A DNA stretch of 64,000 nt from Tessaracoccus flavescens (GCF_001998865.1 NZ_CP019607.1:2666001-2730000); one strand, 5' to 3'. Numbered from the stretch's first letter, positions 1-9,302 are shown. Notes: generated from the letters alone by a model not told the origin. Made by a program: numbers and translations.

Positions 1-925
1 TGGCCGCGGTTCCGCAGGCGAAAACCTCGGTGAAGGTGCCACGGTCGACGCCCTCGACCAGCTCGTCGAGCGCCAGCCGCCGCTCCTCCGCCACGAGCCC
101 GGCATCGGTGGCAAGCTGCAGGATCGCGGTGCGGGTGACCCCCTCGAGGATCGTGTCGGTCAGGGCGGGCGTGATGATCCGGCCGTCGTCGGTCACCACG
201 AAGAGGTTCATGCCGCCGAGCTCCTCCACGTAGCGGTGCTCGACCGCATCGAGGAAGCCGACCTGGCTGCATCCGTTCGCCTCGGCCTCCTGCTGGGAGA
301 CCATCGAGGCGGCGTAGTTTCCGCCACACTTCGCGAATCCGGTGCCGCCGGGCGCCGCGCGCGTGAAATCGCGGGTGAACCAGATGTCCACCGGCTGCAC
401 CCCTGAACCGCCGAAGTACGCCCCTGACGGGCTGGCGATCACCGCGTAGGTGACGACGGTCGAGGGCTTGACCGCGAGGAAGGGGGAGCGGGCGAACATG
501 AACGGACGCAGATAGAGGCTCTGTTCCTGTCCCGTCGGCACCCAGTCGCGGTCGATGGTGACCAGTTCGTCGACGCTGGCCAGGAAGTCCTCGACCGGGA
601 GTTCGGGCAGCCCGAGCCGGCGACACGACCGCTGGAAGCGGTCAGCGTTGACCTCCGCGCGGAACCGCCAGACGGAGCCGTCGGCATGCGCATATGCCTT
701 CAGTCCCTCGAAGGCCTCCTGCGCGTAGTGGAAGACCGCCGCGGCCGGATCGAGCTCGAACGGGCCGTACCCGACGATGCGTCGGTCGTGCCAGCCCTCC
801 TCGGACGTCCACTCGATCAACGCCATGTGGTCGCTGAACCGGGCCCCGAAGCCGGGATCGGACAGCACGGCGGCGCGCTCATCCTCGGTGTGGACGGGAG
901 CGTCGTGGATGGTGAAGCTGGTCAT
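1..925 (-). CDS. ilvE: Branched-chain amino acid aminotransferase (3' part missing)
   Basis: PLP-dependent fold-type IV transaminase that interconverts Leu/Ile/Val and their 2-oxo acids with 2-oxoglutarate/glutamate in the cytoplasm. The 308 visible residues begin at ATG 925 and match the group II (long, eukaryote/actinobacterial) IlvE family. The AFEGLKAY block is at about 71-78, and the Schiff-base lysine is probably K199 in GTGFAKCGGNYAASM. The EELGGMN segment at 234-240 and the start of the cofactor-phosphate region follow. The gene runs off the left edge, so about 50-60 C-terminal residues are not seen. It is the last visible gene of a minus-strand operon, 32 nt after the SDR gene. Function is secure from motifs; the link to its operon partners is unknown. 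Confidence 0.93.
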   Translation of the reverse strand, partial: MTSFTIHDAPVHTEDERAAVLSDPGFGARFSDHMALIEWTSEEGWHDRRIVGYGPFELDPAAAVFHYAQEAFEGLKAYAHADGSVWRFRAEVNADRFQRSCRRLGLPELPVEDFLASVDELVTIDRDWVPTGQEQSLYLRPFMFARSPFLAVKPSTVVTYAVIASPSGAYFGGSGVQPVDIWFTRDFTRAAPGGTGFAKCGGNYAASMVSQQEAEANGCSQVGFLDAVEHRYVEELGGMNLFVVTDDGRIITPALTDTILEGVTRTAILQLATDAGLVAEERRLALDELVEGVDRGTFTEVFACGTAA

Positions 926-957
926 CGGTGGCCTTCCGGGAGATGGTGTGGAGGGGG

Positions 958-1722
958 TCAGATCGTGCCGCCACCGGCGACGTCGATGCTCGCGCCGCTG
1001 ATGTAGCTCGCCCGGTCGCTTGCCAGGAAGGCGACGATGCCGGAGACCTCGTCCGGCTCGCCGAAGCGCCCGAGCGGGATCGCGGCGGACTGGTCGGCGA
1101 AGAACTGCTCCGCCGACTTCTCGGGCGAGCGCAGCGCATGGATGTTGGCCCACTGCGGCGTCCGGACGCTGCCGATGTTGACGATGTTGACCAGGATCGA
1201 ATACTGCGCCAGCTCCTGGGCGAGGGTCCTTGTCAGGTTGAGACCGGCCGCGCGGTTCACGCTCGTCGACAGGAAGCGGTAGTCGGGCGAGCCTGCGAAC
1301 ACCGAGCCGATGTTGATCACGCGCGGCGCATCGGAGCGCTTCAGCCAGGGGAGAGCGTCCTTGACCGCGCGGAACCAGCTCAGCACCTTGATGTTGAAGT
1401 CGGCGAGAAGCGCGTCCTCGCTCAGCGTCTCGAAGGTGCCCGGGTGCGCGCCGCCGGCGTTGTTGACGAGGATGTCGATGCCGCCCATGTCCTCGCCCGC
1501 CCACTCGATGAACGAGGCGAGCTGGTCGGCCTCGCGCACGTCGACGGCGCGACCGCCCGCGAGCTCACCGAGCTCTGCGACGGCGGAGTCAACCTCCTCG
1601 GCGCTGCGGGCGCAGATCCGCACCTGCGCGCCCTCCCGCACCAGCTCGTGGGCGATGGCGAGCCCGAGGCCCTTGGAGGCTCCCGTGACAATGGCCCTGC
1701 GGCCCTGCAGTGTCAGTTCCAT
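958..1722 (-). CDS. SDR-family oxidoreductase with altered catalytic Tyr/Lys
   Basis: A 254-residue Rossmann protein of classical SDR length. It has the cofactor loop TGASKGLG (13-20), NNAG (87-90), the helix Asn N110 and the expected catalytic Ser S140 in INIGS. Where the YxxxK pair should stand, the sequence reads TSVNR, so Thr153 and Arg157 replace Tyr and Lys. This resembles the BKR-like SDR subgroup known to lack a canonical tetrad, so ordinary dehydrogenase chemistry is doubtful and the substrate is unknown. The start at 1722 follows GGAGAG and lies 8 nt after the CMD-family gene, with ilvE downstream, so the three genes look co-transcribed. Confidence 0.85.
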   Translation of the reverse strand: MELTLQGRRAIVTGASKGLGLAIAHELVREGAQVRICARSAEEVDSAVAELGELAGGRAVDVREADQLASFIEWAGEDMGGIDILVNNAGGAHPGTFETLSEDALLADFNIKVLSWFRAVKDALPWLKRSDAPRVINIGSVFAGSPDYRFLSTSVNRAAGLNLTRTLAQELAQYSILVNIVNIGSVRTPQWANIHALRSPEKSAEQFFADQSAAIPLGRFGEPDEVSGIVAFLASDRASYISGASIDVAGGGTI

Positions 1723-1730
1723 GTCTCTCC

Positions 1731-2138
1731 TCAGAGGAAGGCCTCGTCGACCGGGACCTGGAGCCCGATCGCGAGGCGGTTGGTCTTGTTGGCGGCCGCG
1801 ACGACGGCGTGCAGCTCGGCCAGCTGCTCGTCGGTGGCACCCTTCGCCCGCGCCGCAGCGGTGTGCGAGCGCACGCAGTAGGTGCAGTTGTTGACGGTGG
1901 ACACGGCGACGTAGATCAGCTCCTTGACCAGAGGGTCGAGGGAGGTGTCGGCTGCCATGACCTCCTTCAGTTCGGCCCAGGTGCGCTCGAGGTTCGCCGG
2001 ATCGTTGGCGAGCACCCGCCAGAAGTTGTTCACGAAGTCGGTCCTGCGGGTCTGCCTGATGTCGGCGAACACCGCCGCGGCCCGCGGATCGAGCTCCTCG
2101 TCGGTGAGGGCGGGAAGGATCGGGCTCATCTGGTCCAT
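1731..2138 (-). CDS. Carboxymuconolactone decarboxylase / AhpD-like protein
   Basis: A 135-residue all-helical CMD-family protein. It carries the AhpD-type redox motif C85-T-Y-C88 followed by H92 (NNCTYCVRSH), which in AhpD relatives supports peroxidase or disulphide chemistry; the partner here is unknown. I chose ATG 2138 because GAAGGAG lies about 8-14 nt upstream. A longer in-frame start at 2165 has no such ribosome site. It is the first gene of a minus-strand operon with an SDR and ilvE. The family assignment is firm, but whether it acts as a peroxidase, decarboxylase or something else cannot be told from sequence. Confidence 0.85.
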   Translation of the reverse strand: MDQMSPILPALTDEELDPRAAAVFADIRQTRRTDFVNNFWRVLANDPANLERTWAELKEVMAADTSLDPLVKELIYVAVSTVNNCTYCVRSHTAAARAKGATDEQLAELHAVVAAANKTNRLAIGLQVPVDEAFL

Positions 2139-2315
2139 CGGTCGTGGCTCCTTCGTTTCGGCCACCAGAAACTCTAGTGCCGCGCATCGACACTATCGCC
2201 GGGCGCTCGCGACCGTCGGCCGGTCCAGCCAACGGGTGCCTGCGCCGACGGCGGACAGGGACCGTCCGGGGCGTCTCACGGACGGACCCGGGTTTGGAGG
2301 CGGGGCGACGGCGCG

Positions 2316-2334
2316 TTAGGGTTGCCTCATCTTC
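2316..2334 (+). promoter_or_regulatory. Putative IdeR/DtxR iron box
   Basis: TTAGGGTTGCCTCATCTTC matches 13 of 19 positions of the DtxR/IdeR consensus TTAGGTTAGCCTAACCTAA, with a perfect left arm TTAGG. It lies 60 nt before the GTG of a DUF2470 (haem-utilisation-like) gene, where iron repression would make sense. The right half is degenerate, so this is a candidate only. Confidence 0.4.
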
Positions 2335-2393
2335 AAATACTGCAAGGCGAGCGTTGTGTAAATCGTGGCGCTGGTCGGGACGGGGATACGACG

Positions 2394-3167
2394 GTGACGA
2401 TGTCGTTCGAAGCGCCTCAGGTCGGGCTCTCGGCGCGGGCACACGCCCTCGCTCTTCGCATGCTCTCGGGCGCGGGCGCCGCGTCGGTGGACGCCTACCG
2501 ACTCGGCGAGTGTCTCGAGTTCGTCGCGCACGGCATGACCTCGGCGGGTGAGTTGGTGCTGGCCGCCTCCCCGGTTGGCGAGCTCTCCCGCCTCGCGGAT
2601 GCTCAGCCGGCCGAGGTGAGGCTCGACATCGTCAAGCACACGCCCGACCCGAGCGTCTCGCTCGTCGCCGCCTCGCTGCACGTGCTCGGCTCCATGACGT
2701 GGGTCGAGTCGGTCGAGGGTGAGTTGCCCGAACGCGTCGCCTCGCTGGCGGCGATCCCAGGCGTCCGGCTCGCGGTGTTCGAGGTCGAGCGCGCCGTGCT
2801 GCACGACATGGCCGGGGCGAGCGTCATCGACGCCGGAGCCCCACCTGCCGTCGTCCCCGCCCTGGACGAGCAGGATGCGTTCCGCGCCGTCGCACGCCAG
2901 GATCAGTCGGCGCTCAAGGACCTGTGCTGGGCGGTGCTGGTCGACGCGGTGCCCGGAGAGGTGGCGAGCAAGGCCGCCCTGCCGAACCTGTGCGCGCACA
3001 CCGTCGACCGTGTCTACTGCGTCGACGTCGACGCGCTCGGGATCACCCTCATGCTGGTCGGGCGCCACGAGACGCTGATCGCGCACGCGGCCTTCGCCAC
3101 CCCCGCGATCAGTCAGGCCGCCCTGGAGCGGCGCGTCGACGAACTCGTCCAGGGCGCGAGGATCTGA
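2394..3167 (+). CDS. DUF2470-domain protein (HugZ/haem-utilisation-like)
   Basis: A 257-residue protein resembling actinobacterial proteins with an N-terminal PNPOx-like split barrel (here about 10-130) and a C-terminal DUF2470 region (about 160-255). That architecture is shared with HugZ-type haem-iron utilisation proteins. No catalytic residues can be named with confidence. I prefer GTG 2394, which has GGGGA 7 nt upstream; ATG 2400 is also possible. A degenerate iron box upstream fits a role in iron or haem physiology, but that is inference. A strong hairpin follows the gene. Confidence 0.6.
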   Translation: MTMSFEAPQVGLSARAHALALRMLSGAGAASVDAYRLGECLEFVAHGMTSAGELVLAASPVGELSRLADAQPAEVRLDIVKHTPDPSVSLVAASLHVLGSMTWVESVEGELPERVASLAAIPGVRLAVFEVERAVLHDMAGASVIDAGAPPAVVPALDEQDAFRAVARQDQSALKDLCWAVLVDAVPGEVASKAALPNLCAHTVDRVYCVDVDALGITLMLVGRHETLIAHAAFATPAISQAALERRVDELVQGARI

Positions 3168-3174
3168 GCCTGAC

Positions 3175-3215
3175 GCACGAGCGCGCGCGAGCCACCGGCT
3201 CGCGCGCGCTCGTGC
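3175..3215. terminator. Perfect 19-bp hairpin between convergent genes
   Basis: Arms 3175-3193 and 3197-3215 are perfect reverse complements around a 3-nt ACC loop. There is no T-tract. It sits between the DUF2470 gene (+) and the DUF1540 gene (-), so it probably ends both transcripts. Confidence 0.75.
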
Positions 3216-3225
3216 ATGGTCAGGT

Positions 3226-3501
3226 TCAGCGTGCCTCGTAGGTCAGGCAGGTCGCGGTGTCGGAGACCTCGATGCCCTCAGCACTGCACATCAGGTCCTT
3301 GTTGTGTACACACTCGAGGCGCTGGCAGGCGCCGACCTGGCTATCGGCCGTCGGAAGCCCGCCGCGAGCATCCAGGGTGATGAACGTGGTGCAGGAGGCC
3401 TGGGCCGAGCCGCCGATCGTGACGGCGAAGGCGGTGCAGCCGGAATCGTTGTATGCGCACGAGGTGGTGGCGCAGGACGTGACAGCGGTGACGGTGCTCA
3501 T
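3226..3501 (-). CDS. Small Cys-rich protein with two DUF1540 repeats
   Basis: A 91-residue protein with two DUF1540-type units. The first is at about 9-41 (SCATTSCAYN..C..F), and the second, more diverged, is at about 58-88 (GACQRLECVHN..C). Ten cysteines in regular spacing suggest metal binding or disulphides, but the function of DUF1540 is unknown. The start at 3501 is well supported by GGAGGTACCCC directly before ATG. It is monocistronic, with its own leader carrying a 14-bp palindrome and a shared terminator downstream. Confidence 0.8.
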   Translation of the reverse strand: MSTVTAVTSCATTSCAYNDSGCTAFAVTIGGSAQASCTTFITLDARGGLPTADSQVGACQRLECVHNKDLMCSAEGIEVSDTATCLTYEAR

Positions 3502-3564
3502 GGGGTACCTCCAGATGTTGTCTATTTAGGAAACATCGTAAGCTCCGCGCCGGGCATCCGCAAG

Positions 3565-3578
3565 GAAGGTAGACCTTC
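3565..3578. promoter_or_regulatory. 14-bp palindrome in the DUF1540 leader
   Basis: GAAGGTAGACCTTC has 6-bp perfect arms with a 2-bp centre, about 65 bp upstream of the DUF1540 start, in a locally AT-richer stretch (3530-3650). It could be an operator; no regulator is identified. Confidence 0.3.
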
Positions 3579-3661
3579 TTTCACAAGGTATTTCACGCTC
3601 AATCGCCTCGATTTCGAGTACCATCCCATTGGCCATTTCGGTGTTGCGTAAATCCCCCCGC

Positions 3662-4444
3662 TCAGCCGCGCGAGACGAACGCGAAGACGCGGGTGGGGAA
3701 ACCGGTGCCACCGACGATGCGGGGGACGCCGACCGCGATCACCGAACCCGTTGCGGGCAGCTGGTCCACGTTGATCAGGTTCTCCAGGTGCCACAGCCCG
3801 GCTGGGTGTGAGACGTCGCGGTGGACGGGGAAGTCGGGCTTGTCGCCCGGATCGATGCCGAGCGTGTCGACGCCGAGGCCGACGACGCCGCGGGAGACGA
3901 GCAGTCGGGTCGCCTCGACCCCGAACCCCGGGAACCTGAGGTCCGTCGTCGACTCGGTGCCCGCGTAGCTGAGGGCGCTGTCCTTGCGGTGGGCCCAGCC
4001 GGAGTTCAGCAGGACGGCGCTGCCCGCCTCGATGGTGCCGTGCGCAGCCTCGAACGCCTCGATGTCCGACACCTCGACCACGGCGTTGGCATCGGCCGCC
4101 GCCTTCTCGGTGAGGTCGATGACGACGGCGGGGACGACAAGGTCGTCGATGCCGATGCTCGCGGTGTCCGCTCCGCCGGGGACGAAGTGCTCCGGAGCGT
4201 CGAAGTGGGTCCCCGCGTGCTCGAACGTGGTGAAGATGCGGGCGTGGTAGCCGCCGCTGTCGTGGGAGACGGCGTCGACGATCTCCAACGCGGGTGCGCC
4301 CGGCCACAGCACGGTGTCGGGCCCGAGGGCATCGGTGAGGTCGACGAGTCGGAAGCCGCCGGTGAAGGCGGCGAACGCGGCGTCCCGCGCGGCGATCGTC
4401 GTCGCGGTGGTGGAGGCGTCCCGCGGGTTGGCTTCGAGGCTCAT
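3662..4444 (-). CDS. Cyclase-family metal hydrolase (kynurenine formamidase-like)
   Basis: A 260-residue member of the cyclase family (Pfam 'Cyclase'), whose characterised relatives are metal-dependent amidohydrolases such as bacterial kynurenine formamidase KynB and isatin hydrolase. The metal motif HAGTHFDAPEHF is intact, with H76, H80, D82 and H86. No other kynurenine-pathway genes are nearby, so the substrate is open. ATG 4444 has GAAGGGAT upstream. It stands alone on the minus strand, divergent from guaB. Confidence 0.85.
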   Translation of the reverse strand: MSLEANPRDASTTATTIAARDAAFAAFTGGFRLVDLTDALGPDTVLWPGAPALEIVDAVSHDSGGYHARIFTTFEHAGTHFDAPEHFVPGGADTASIGIDDLVVPAVVIDLTEKAAADANAVVEVSDIEAFEAAHGTIEAGSAVLLNSGWAHRKDSALSYAGTESTTDLRFPGFGVEATRLLVSRGVVGLGVDTLGIDPGDKPDFPVHRDVSHPAGLWHLENLINVDQLPATGSVIAVGVPRIVGGTGFPTRVFAFVSRG

Positions 4445-4579
4445 GGGTGGATCCCTTCGTCGGTGGTCGTCGGGGTCAATCTAGAAAGCCGAACCCGGCA
4501 GACGGCGGCGGTTCCGCAACATTGCGGCCCGCCTACGCTCAGAGCGCAACCGGGAATAGTGAGGGCCCATGATCACGCG

Positions 4580-4609
4580 TTGGGCGGCCACGAGCGCCGG
4601 AGATAGACT
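4580..4609 (+). promoter_or_regulatory. Probable guaB promoter
   Basis: TTGGGC (4580-4585), an 18-bp spacer and TAGACT (4604-4609) precede the guaB GTG at 4645, giving a leader of about 28 nt that contains GAGAGGTG. Confidence 0.5.
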
Positions 4610-4611
4610 GA

Positions 4612-6162
<1,551 letters not shown>

Positions 6163-6176
6163 GGAACCCACTTTCG

Positions 6177-7277
6177 ATGTACGAGCTCGGACGCAGCAAG
6201 CGCGCTTCTCATGCCTACAGTTTCGACGATGTGGCGATCGCCCCCACCCGCCGCACGCGCGGCGAGGACGAGGTCGACCTCCGCTGGAAGATCGACGCGG
6301 TCACCTTCGACATCCCGATCGTCGCCGCCCCCATGGACTCGGTCATGTCGCCCGCGACGGCGGTGCGGATGGGAGAGCTCGGCGGCCTCGGCGTGCTCAA
6401 CCTCGAGGGCCTGTGGACCCGCTACGAGGATCCGCAGCCCCAGTATGAGCTGCTCACGCAGGACTGTGACCAGGTCACCGCGACGAAGCGGCTCCAGGAG
6501 ATCTACTCCGAGCCGGTCAAGGCGGAGCTGATCCGCGACCGGCTCGCCGAACTGCGCCAGGCCGACGTGCCTGTCGCAGGCTCGCTCTCGCCCGCTCGCA
6601 CCCAGGAGTTCGCGCCCGTCCTCGAGAAGGCAGGCATGGACTTCTTCGTAGTGCGCGGCACGACCGTCTCCGCCGAGCACGTCGGCGGTGACGACACCTT
6701 GAACCTCAAGGAGTTCATCTACCGCTTCGACACCCCGGTGCTCGTCGGCGGCGTCGCCACCTACCGCGCGGCGCTGCACCTGATGCGCGCGGGGGCCGCG
6801 GGCGTGCTCGTCGGCTTCGGTGGGGGAGCCACCCACACCACGGCCGACGTGCGCGGCATCGAGGTGCCGATGGCCTCCGCCGTCGCGGACGTCGCTGAGG
6901 CCCGACGCGACTACCTCGAGGAGTCGGGCGGGCGTTACGTGCACATCATCGCCGACGGGGCCGTCGGCAGGTCGGGCGCCATCGCCAAGGCGATCGCCTG
7001 CGGCGCCGACGCGGTCATGGTCGGCTCGCCGCTCGCCCGCGCCACCGAGGCGCCGGGCCGCGGCTGGCACTGGGGCGCCGCCGCGTGGCACGCCCAGCTG
7101 CCCCGCGGTGAGCGTTCGTTCTTCCAGCAGGTCGGCACCCTCGAGGAGGTCGTGCTGGGCCCGTCGCGCGTCCCGGACGGCACGATGAACCTGGCGGGCG
7201 GCCTGCGCAAGGCGATGGCCCTGACCGGCTACACCGACGTCAAGTCGTTCCAGCGCATCGACCTGATCCTGCACTGA
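6177..7277 (+). CDS. guaB3: GuaB3-family IMP dehydrogenase-related protein
   Basis: A 366-residue IMPDH/GMP-reductase superfamily barrel without CBS domains, of the actinobacterial GuaB3 type. The N-terminal YSFDDVAIAPTRRTR and PMDSVMSP blocks and the phosphate-binding GVLVGFGGGA loop are visible. In place of the [13 protein letters not shown] cysteine loop it reads FGGGATHTT, so classical IMPDH chemistry is not expected. Some bacterial members act as GMP reductases, but the activity here is undetermined. Its stop overlaps the chorismate mutase start by 1 nt. Confidence 0.9.
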   Translation: MYELGRSKRASHAYSFDDVAIAPTRRTRGEDEVDLRWKIDAVTFDIPIVAAPMDSVMSPATAVRMGELGGLGVLNLEGLWTRYEDPQPQYELLTQDCDQVTATKRLQEIYSEPVKAELIRDRLAELRQADVPVAGSLSPARTQEFAPVLEKAGMDFFVVRGTTVSAEHVGGDDTLNLKEFIYRFDTPVLVGGVATYRAALHLMRAGAAGVLVGFGGGATHTTADVRGIEVPMASAVADVAEARRDYLEESGGRYVHIIADGAVGRSGAIAKAIACGADAVMVGSPLARATEAPGRGWHWGAAAWHAQLPRGERSFFQQVGTLEEVVLGPSRVPDGTMNLAGGLRKAMALTGYTDVKSFQRIDLILH

Positions 7278-7585
7278 TGTCGCTCACACCCGACGAGGCA
7301 CGCCAGGAGCTGCGGCGCCTGCGCGGCAGCATCGACAACATGGACTCGGCGCTGGTGCACCTCCTCGCCGAGCGGTTCAAGGTGACGCAGCGGGTGGGGG
7401 AGCTGAAGGCGACCGCGGGTCTTCCCGCGGCCGACCCGGAGCGTGAGGCGGCGCAGATCGCGCGTCTGCGCGCCCTCGCCGTCGAGGCGGACCTCGATCC
7501 TGAGTTCGCGGAGAAGTTCCTGACGTTCATCGTCCGCGAGGTCGTCCGCCACCACGAGCAGATCGCCGCGAAGCAGGTCGACTAG
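7277..7585 (+). CDS. Chorismate mutase (AroQ type)
   Basis: Converts chorismate to prephenate for Phe/Tyr synthesis. At 102 residues it has the usual size of a stand-alone AroQ helical domain. R15 (LRGSIDNMD), K40-type GELK and the C-terminal helix ending in EQIAAKQ match the family. It has no signal peptide, so it is cytoplasmic. It is translationally coupled to guaB3 (1-nt overlap) and faces the META-domain gene, whose stop is 4 nt away. In mycobacteria the same enzyme sits beside pcrA/sucCD; here it is about 14 kb away. Confidence 0.88.
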   Translation: MSLTPDEARQELRRLRGSIDNMDSALVHLLAERFKVTQRVGELKATAGLPAADPEREAAQIARLRALAVEADLDPEFAEKFLTFIVREVVRHHEQIAAKQVD

Positions 7586-7589
7586 CGGG

Positions 7590-7913
7590 TCAGAGGGTCT
7601 CGCGCAGCCGGGAAAGGGCCTCGAACTCGTCGTGCCTGGTCAGGGTGCCGATCTCGGTTCCCTCGGCGTTCAGGACCGTCATCGTGTCGCCTTCGATGCG
7701 CGCCGTCGCCAGCTTCGAGAGCCAGTCGTCGACGCCTTTGCACAGCATCATGGTGGTCGCGACCTCGTTGAACGACACGCCGCCCTCCCACTCGGACCAG
7801 CTGCCGAGGAGCCGGTTGCAGCCGTCGGTGCCGGTGAGCCTGCCGTCGTCAGTCAGCGTGAGGCTCGCGACGTTTCGTTCTCCCTCGCCGTTCCAGGTGC
7901 CAGCGGCGCTCAT
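7590..7913 (-). CDS. META/HslJ-like domain protein
   Basis: A 107-residue protein consisting of one META domain. The hallmark GTDGCNRLLGSW sits at about 28-39, and a second Cys lies in MMLCKG. Relatives such as E. coli HslJ are linked to heat shock and novobiocin resistance, but are usually lipoproteins; this copy has no signal peptide or lipobox and looks cytosolic. The start at 7913 has no strong Shine-Dalgarno sequence. Role unknown. Confidence 0.75.
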   Translation of the reverse strand: MSAAGTWNGEGERNVASLTLTDDGRLTGTDGCNRLLGSWSEWEGGVSFNEVATTMMLCKGVDDWLSKLATARIEGDTMTVLNAEGTEIGTLTRHDEFEALSRLRETL

Positions 7914-7937
7914 GTTCGACTCCCATCGACGGTGCTC

Positions 7938-7959
7938 CCGGCACCTCCTGTGGTGCCGG
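7938..7959 (-). terminator. Hairpin downstream of the globin gene
   Basis: CCGGCACC (7938-7945) and GGTGCCGG (7952-7959) form an 8-bp stem with a TCCTGT loop, 60 nt beyond the globin stop. No T-tract. Confidence 0.5.
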
Positions 7960-8018
7960 ACCCAGCCTATCGGGGGTGCGGGGGGGAGCGTGCGTGCAGA
8001 GGGGAAGGGAACCTGTGT

Positions 8019-8405
8019 TCAGGCGCCTTCCGGGGCGTTGACCAGGAAGTCGGCCGCCCGGGTGAGGTATTCGCGCATCTCGGCGTCCTCGGCGGGCTCG
8101 AGGTCGAGGGTGTCGACGGCGTTGAGCATGTGGTGCAGCCAGCGGTCGCGCTGAGCCGGCGTGACCGCGTAGTGCATGTGCCGCATCCGGAGACGGGGGT
8201 GGCCTCGCTGCTCCTGGTAGGTCTTCGGGCCGCCCCAGTACTGCTCCATGAACATCCGCAGCCTTTCCTCGGCCGGGCCGAGGTCCTCCTCCGGATAGAG
8301 GTCGCGCAGTGGTGGATCGGTGGCGACGCCCTTGTAGAACTCGGAGATCAGCTTGCGGAAGGTGGGTTCGCCGCCGACGCGCTCGTAGTACGTCTTGTCG
8401 ATCAC
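8019..8405 (-). CDS. glbO: Group II truncated haemoglobin
   Basis: A 128-residue 2-on-2 globin of the TrHbO/GlbO class. The N-terminal YYERVGGEPTFRKLISEFYKG, the GGPKTYQEQRGHPRLRMRHMHYAV block with the proximal histidine and the family Trp in RDRWLHHM are all present. It binds haem and probably handles O2, NO or peroxide. GTG 8405 overlaps the upstream epimerase stop (GTGA), with GAGGTGAG as ribosome site; a longer in-frame start at 8429 would sit inside the epimerase gene. The coupling with the epimerase suggests co-expression, not a shared pathway. Confidence 0.9.
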   Translation of the reverse strand: MIDKTYYERVGGEPTFRKLISEFYKGVATDPPLRDLYPEEDLGPAEERLRMFMEQYWGGPKTYQEQRGHPRLRMRHMHYAVTPAQRDRWLHHMLNAVDTLDLEPAEDAEMREYLTRAADFLVNAPEGA

Positions 8406-9241
8406 GCGCCTCTCACCTCGTCGCGCCACGAGTGCTTCGGGGCGAACCCGAGCGCCCGCTTCGCAGCGGCGTTGCTCAGCAGCGTGCCGAACTCCGCGAC
8501 GTCGTCGTCAACGGTGAGGTCCGGGTGGATCGCTGCGAGTGCCTCGCGGCTCGGCAGGTCGAGGATGGTGTCGTCTGCCGCGATGATGAAGGCGTGTGCA
8601 CCGGTGAGGTGCGCCTCGATGGCGTCCTCGCACGCCTGCGCCACGTCGCGGGCGTCGATGTAGCCGAACAGGTTCCAGCGCCTCGCCTCGGGGTTCTTCG
8701 CGAACCCCGGCTGGGCGGCGTAGTCGTCGACGGTGAAGATGTTGGACAGCCGGAGGCCGATGAAGGGGATGTGGGCCCAGCGCGACACCTGATCGGCCAT
8801 GGCCTCGGTCATCACCTTGCTCAGCGAGTAGGTGGAGTTGGGATAGGGGTAGTGGGCCTCGTCGACGGGGACGTAGTTCACCTCGTCGAACGGGAGCCCG
8901 AGCGTCGTCTCGCTCGATGCGTAGACCACCCGCTGCAGGCCGAGCTTCCAGGCCGCGAGGAACACGTTGTTGTTCATCAGCGTGTTGGCGTTGAGCGTGT
9001 GCGAGTCGGTGTGGATCCGGTCGGCCGGGATGTTGGCGAGGTGGATCACGGCATCGGCGCCGTGCAACACGTCGACGGCCTCGCCGTAGCGCGTCAGATC
9101 CGCCAGGTAGAACTCGCCGTCGAACCAGGCGGGGCGAGGGGCGACATCGGTGGCGACCACCTCGTGTGAGGTCTCCTCGACGAAGTGGCGGAGCGTCGCC
9201 TGCCCCGCCTTGCCGCTTGCCCCGGTGATGACGATACGCAT
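8402..9241 (-). CDS. NAD-dependent epimerase/dehydratase family protein
   Basis: A 279-residue extended-SDR protein. It has TGASGKAG at about 7-14 and the catalytic YSLSK near 139-143, with a Ser in YASSETT upstream. Relatives act on sugars, often nucleotide-activated, or as uronate dehydrogenases; the substrate here is unknown. It is divergent from a TetR gene, and the 61-bp gap holds two strong palindromes, so it may be controlled by that regulator. It is translationally coupled to glbO downstream. Confidence 0.82.
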   Translation of the reverse strand: MRIVITGASGKAGQATLRHFVEETSHEVVATDVAPRPAWFDGEFYLADLTRYGEAVDVLHGADAVIHLANIPADRIHTDSHTLNANTLMNNNVFLAAWKLGLQRVVYASSETTLGLPFDEVNYVPVDEAHYPYPNSTYSLSKVMTEAMADQVSRWAHIPFIGLRLSNIFTVDDYAAQPGFAKNPEARRWNLFGYIDARDVAQACEDAIEAHLTGAHAFIIAADDTILDLPSREALAAIHPDLTVDDDVAEFGTLLSNAAAKRALGFAPKHSWRDEVRGA

Positions 9242-9268
9242 GACCTGATCCTAGTCTCCCCTCGCGCT

Positions 9269-9302
9269 TATACGGTCGTATACTTCCTGATACGCTCGTA
9301 TC
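9269..9302. promoter_or_regulatory. Twin TetR-type operators overlapping a leaderless promoter
   Basis: Two near-identical palindromes, TATACGGTCGTATA (9269-9282) and GATACGCTCGTATC (9289-9302), are spaced 20 bp centre to centre. The second ends directly at the TetR ATG (9303). TACGCT at 9291-9296 fits a -10 box 6 nt before that ATG, with TTATAC at 9268-9273 as a possible -35 (17-bp spacer). This is very likely the autoregulatory site, also covering the divergent epimerase promoter. Confidence 0.8.

Noticed and set aside
3664..4440. Kynurenine pathway operon
   Set aside because: The cyclase-family protein is only generically related to KynB, and no other pathway gene is adjacent.
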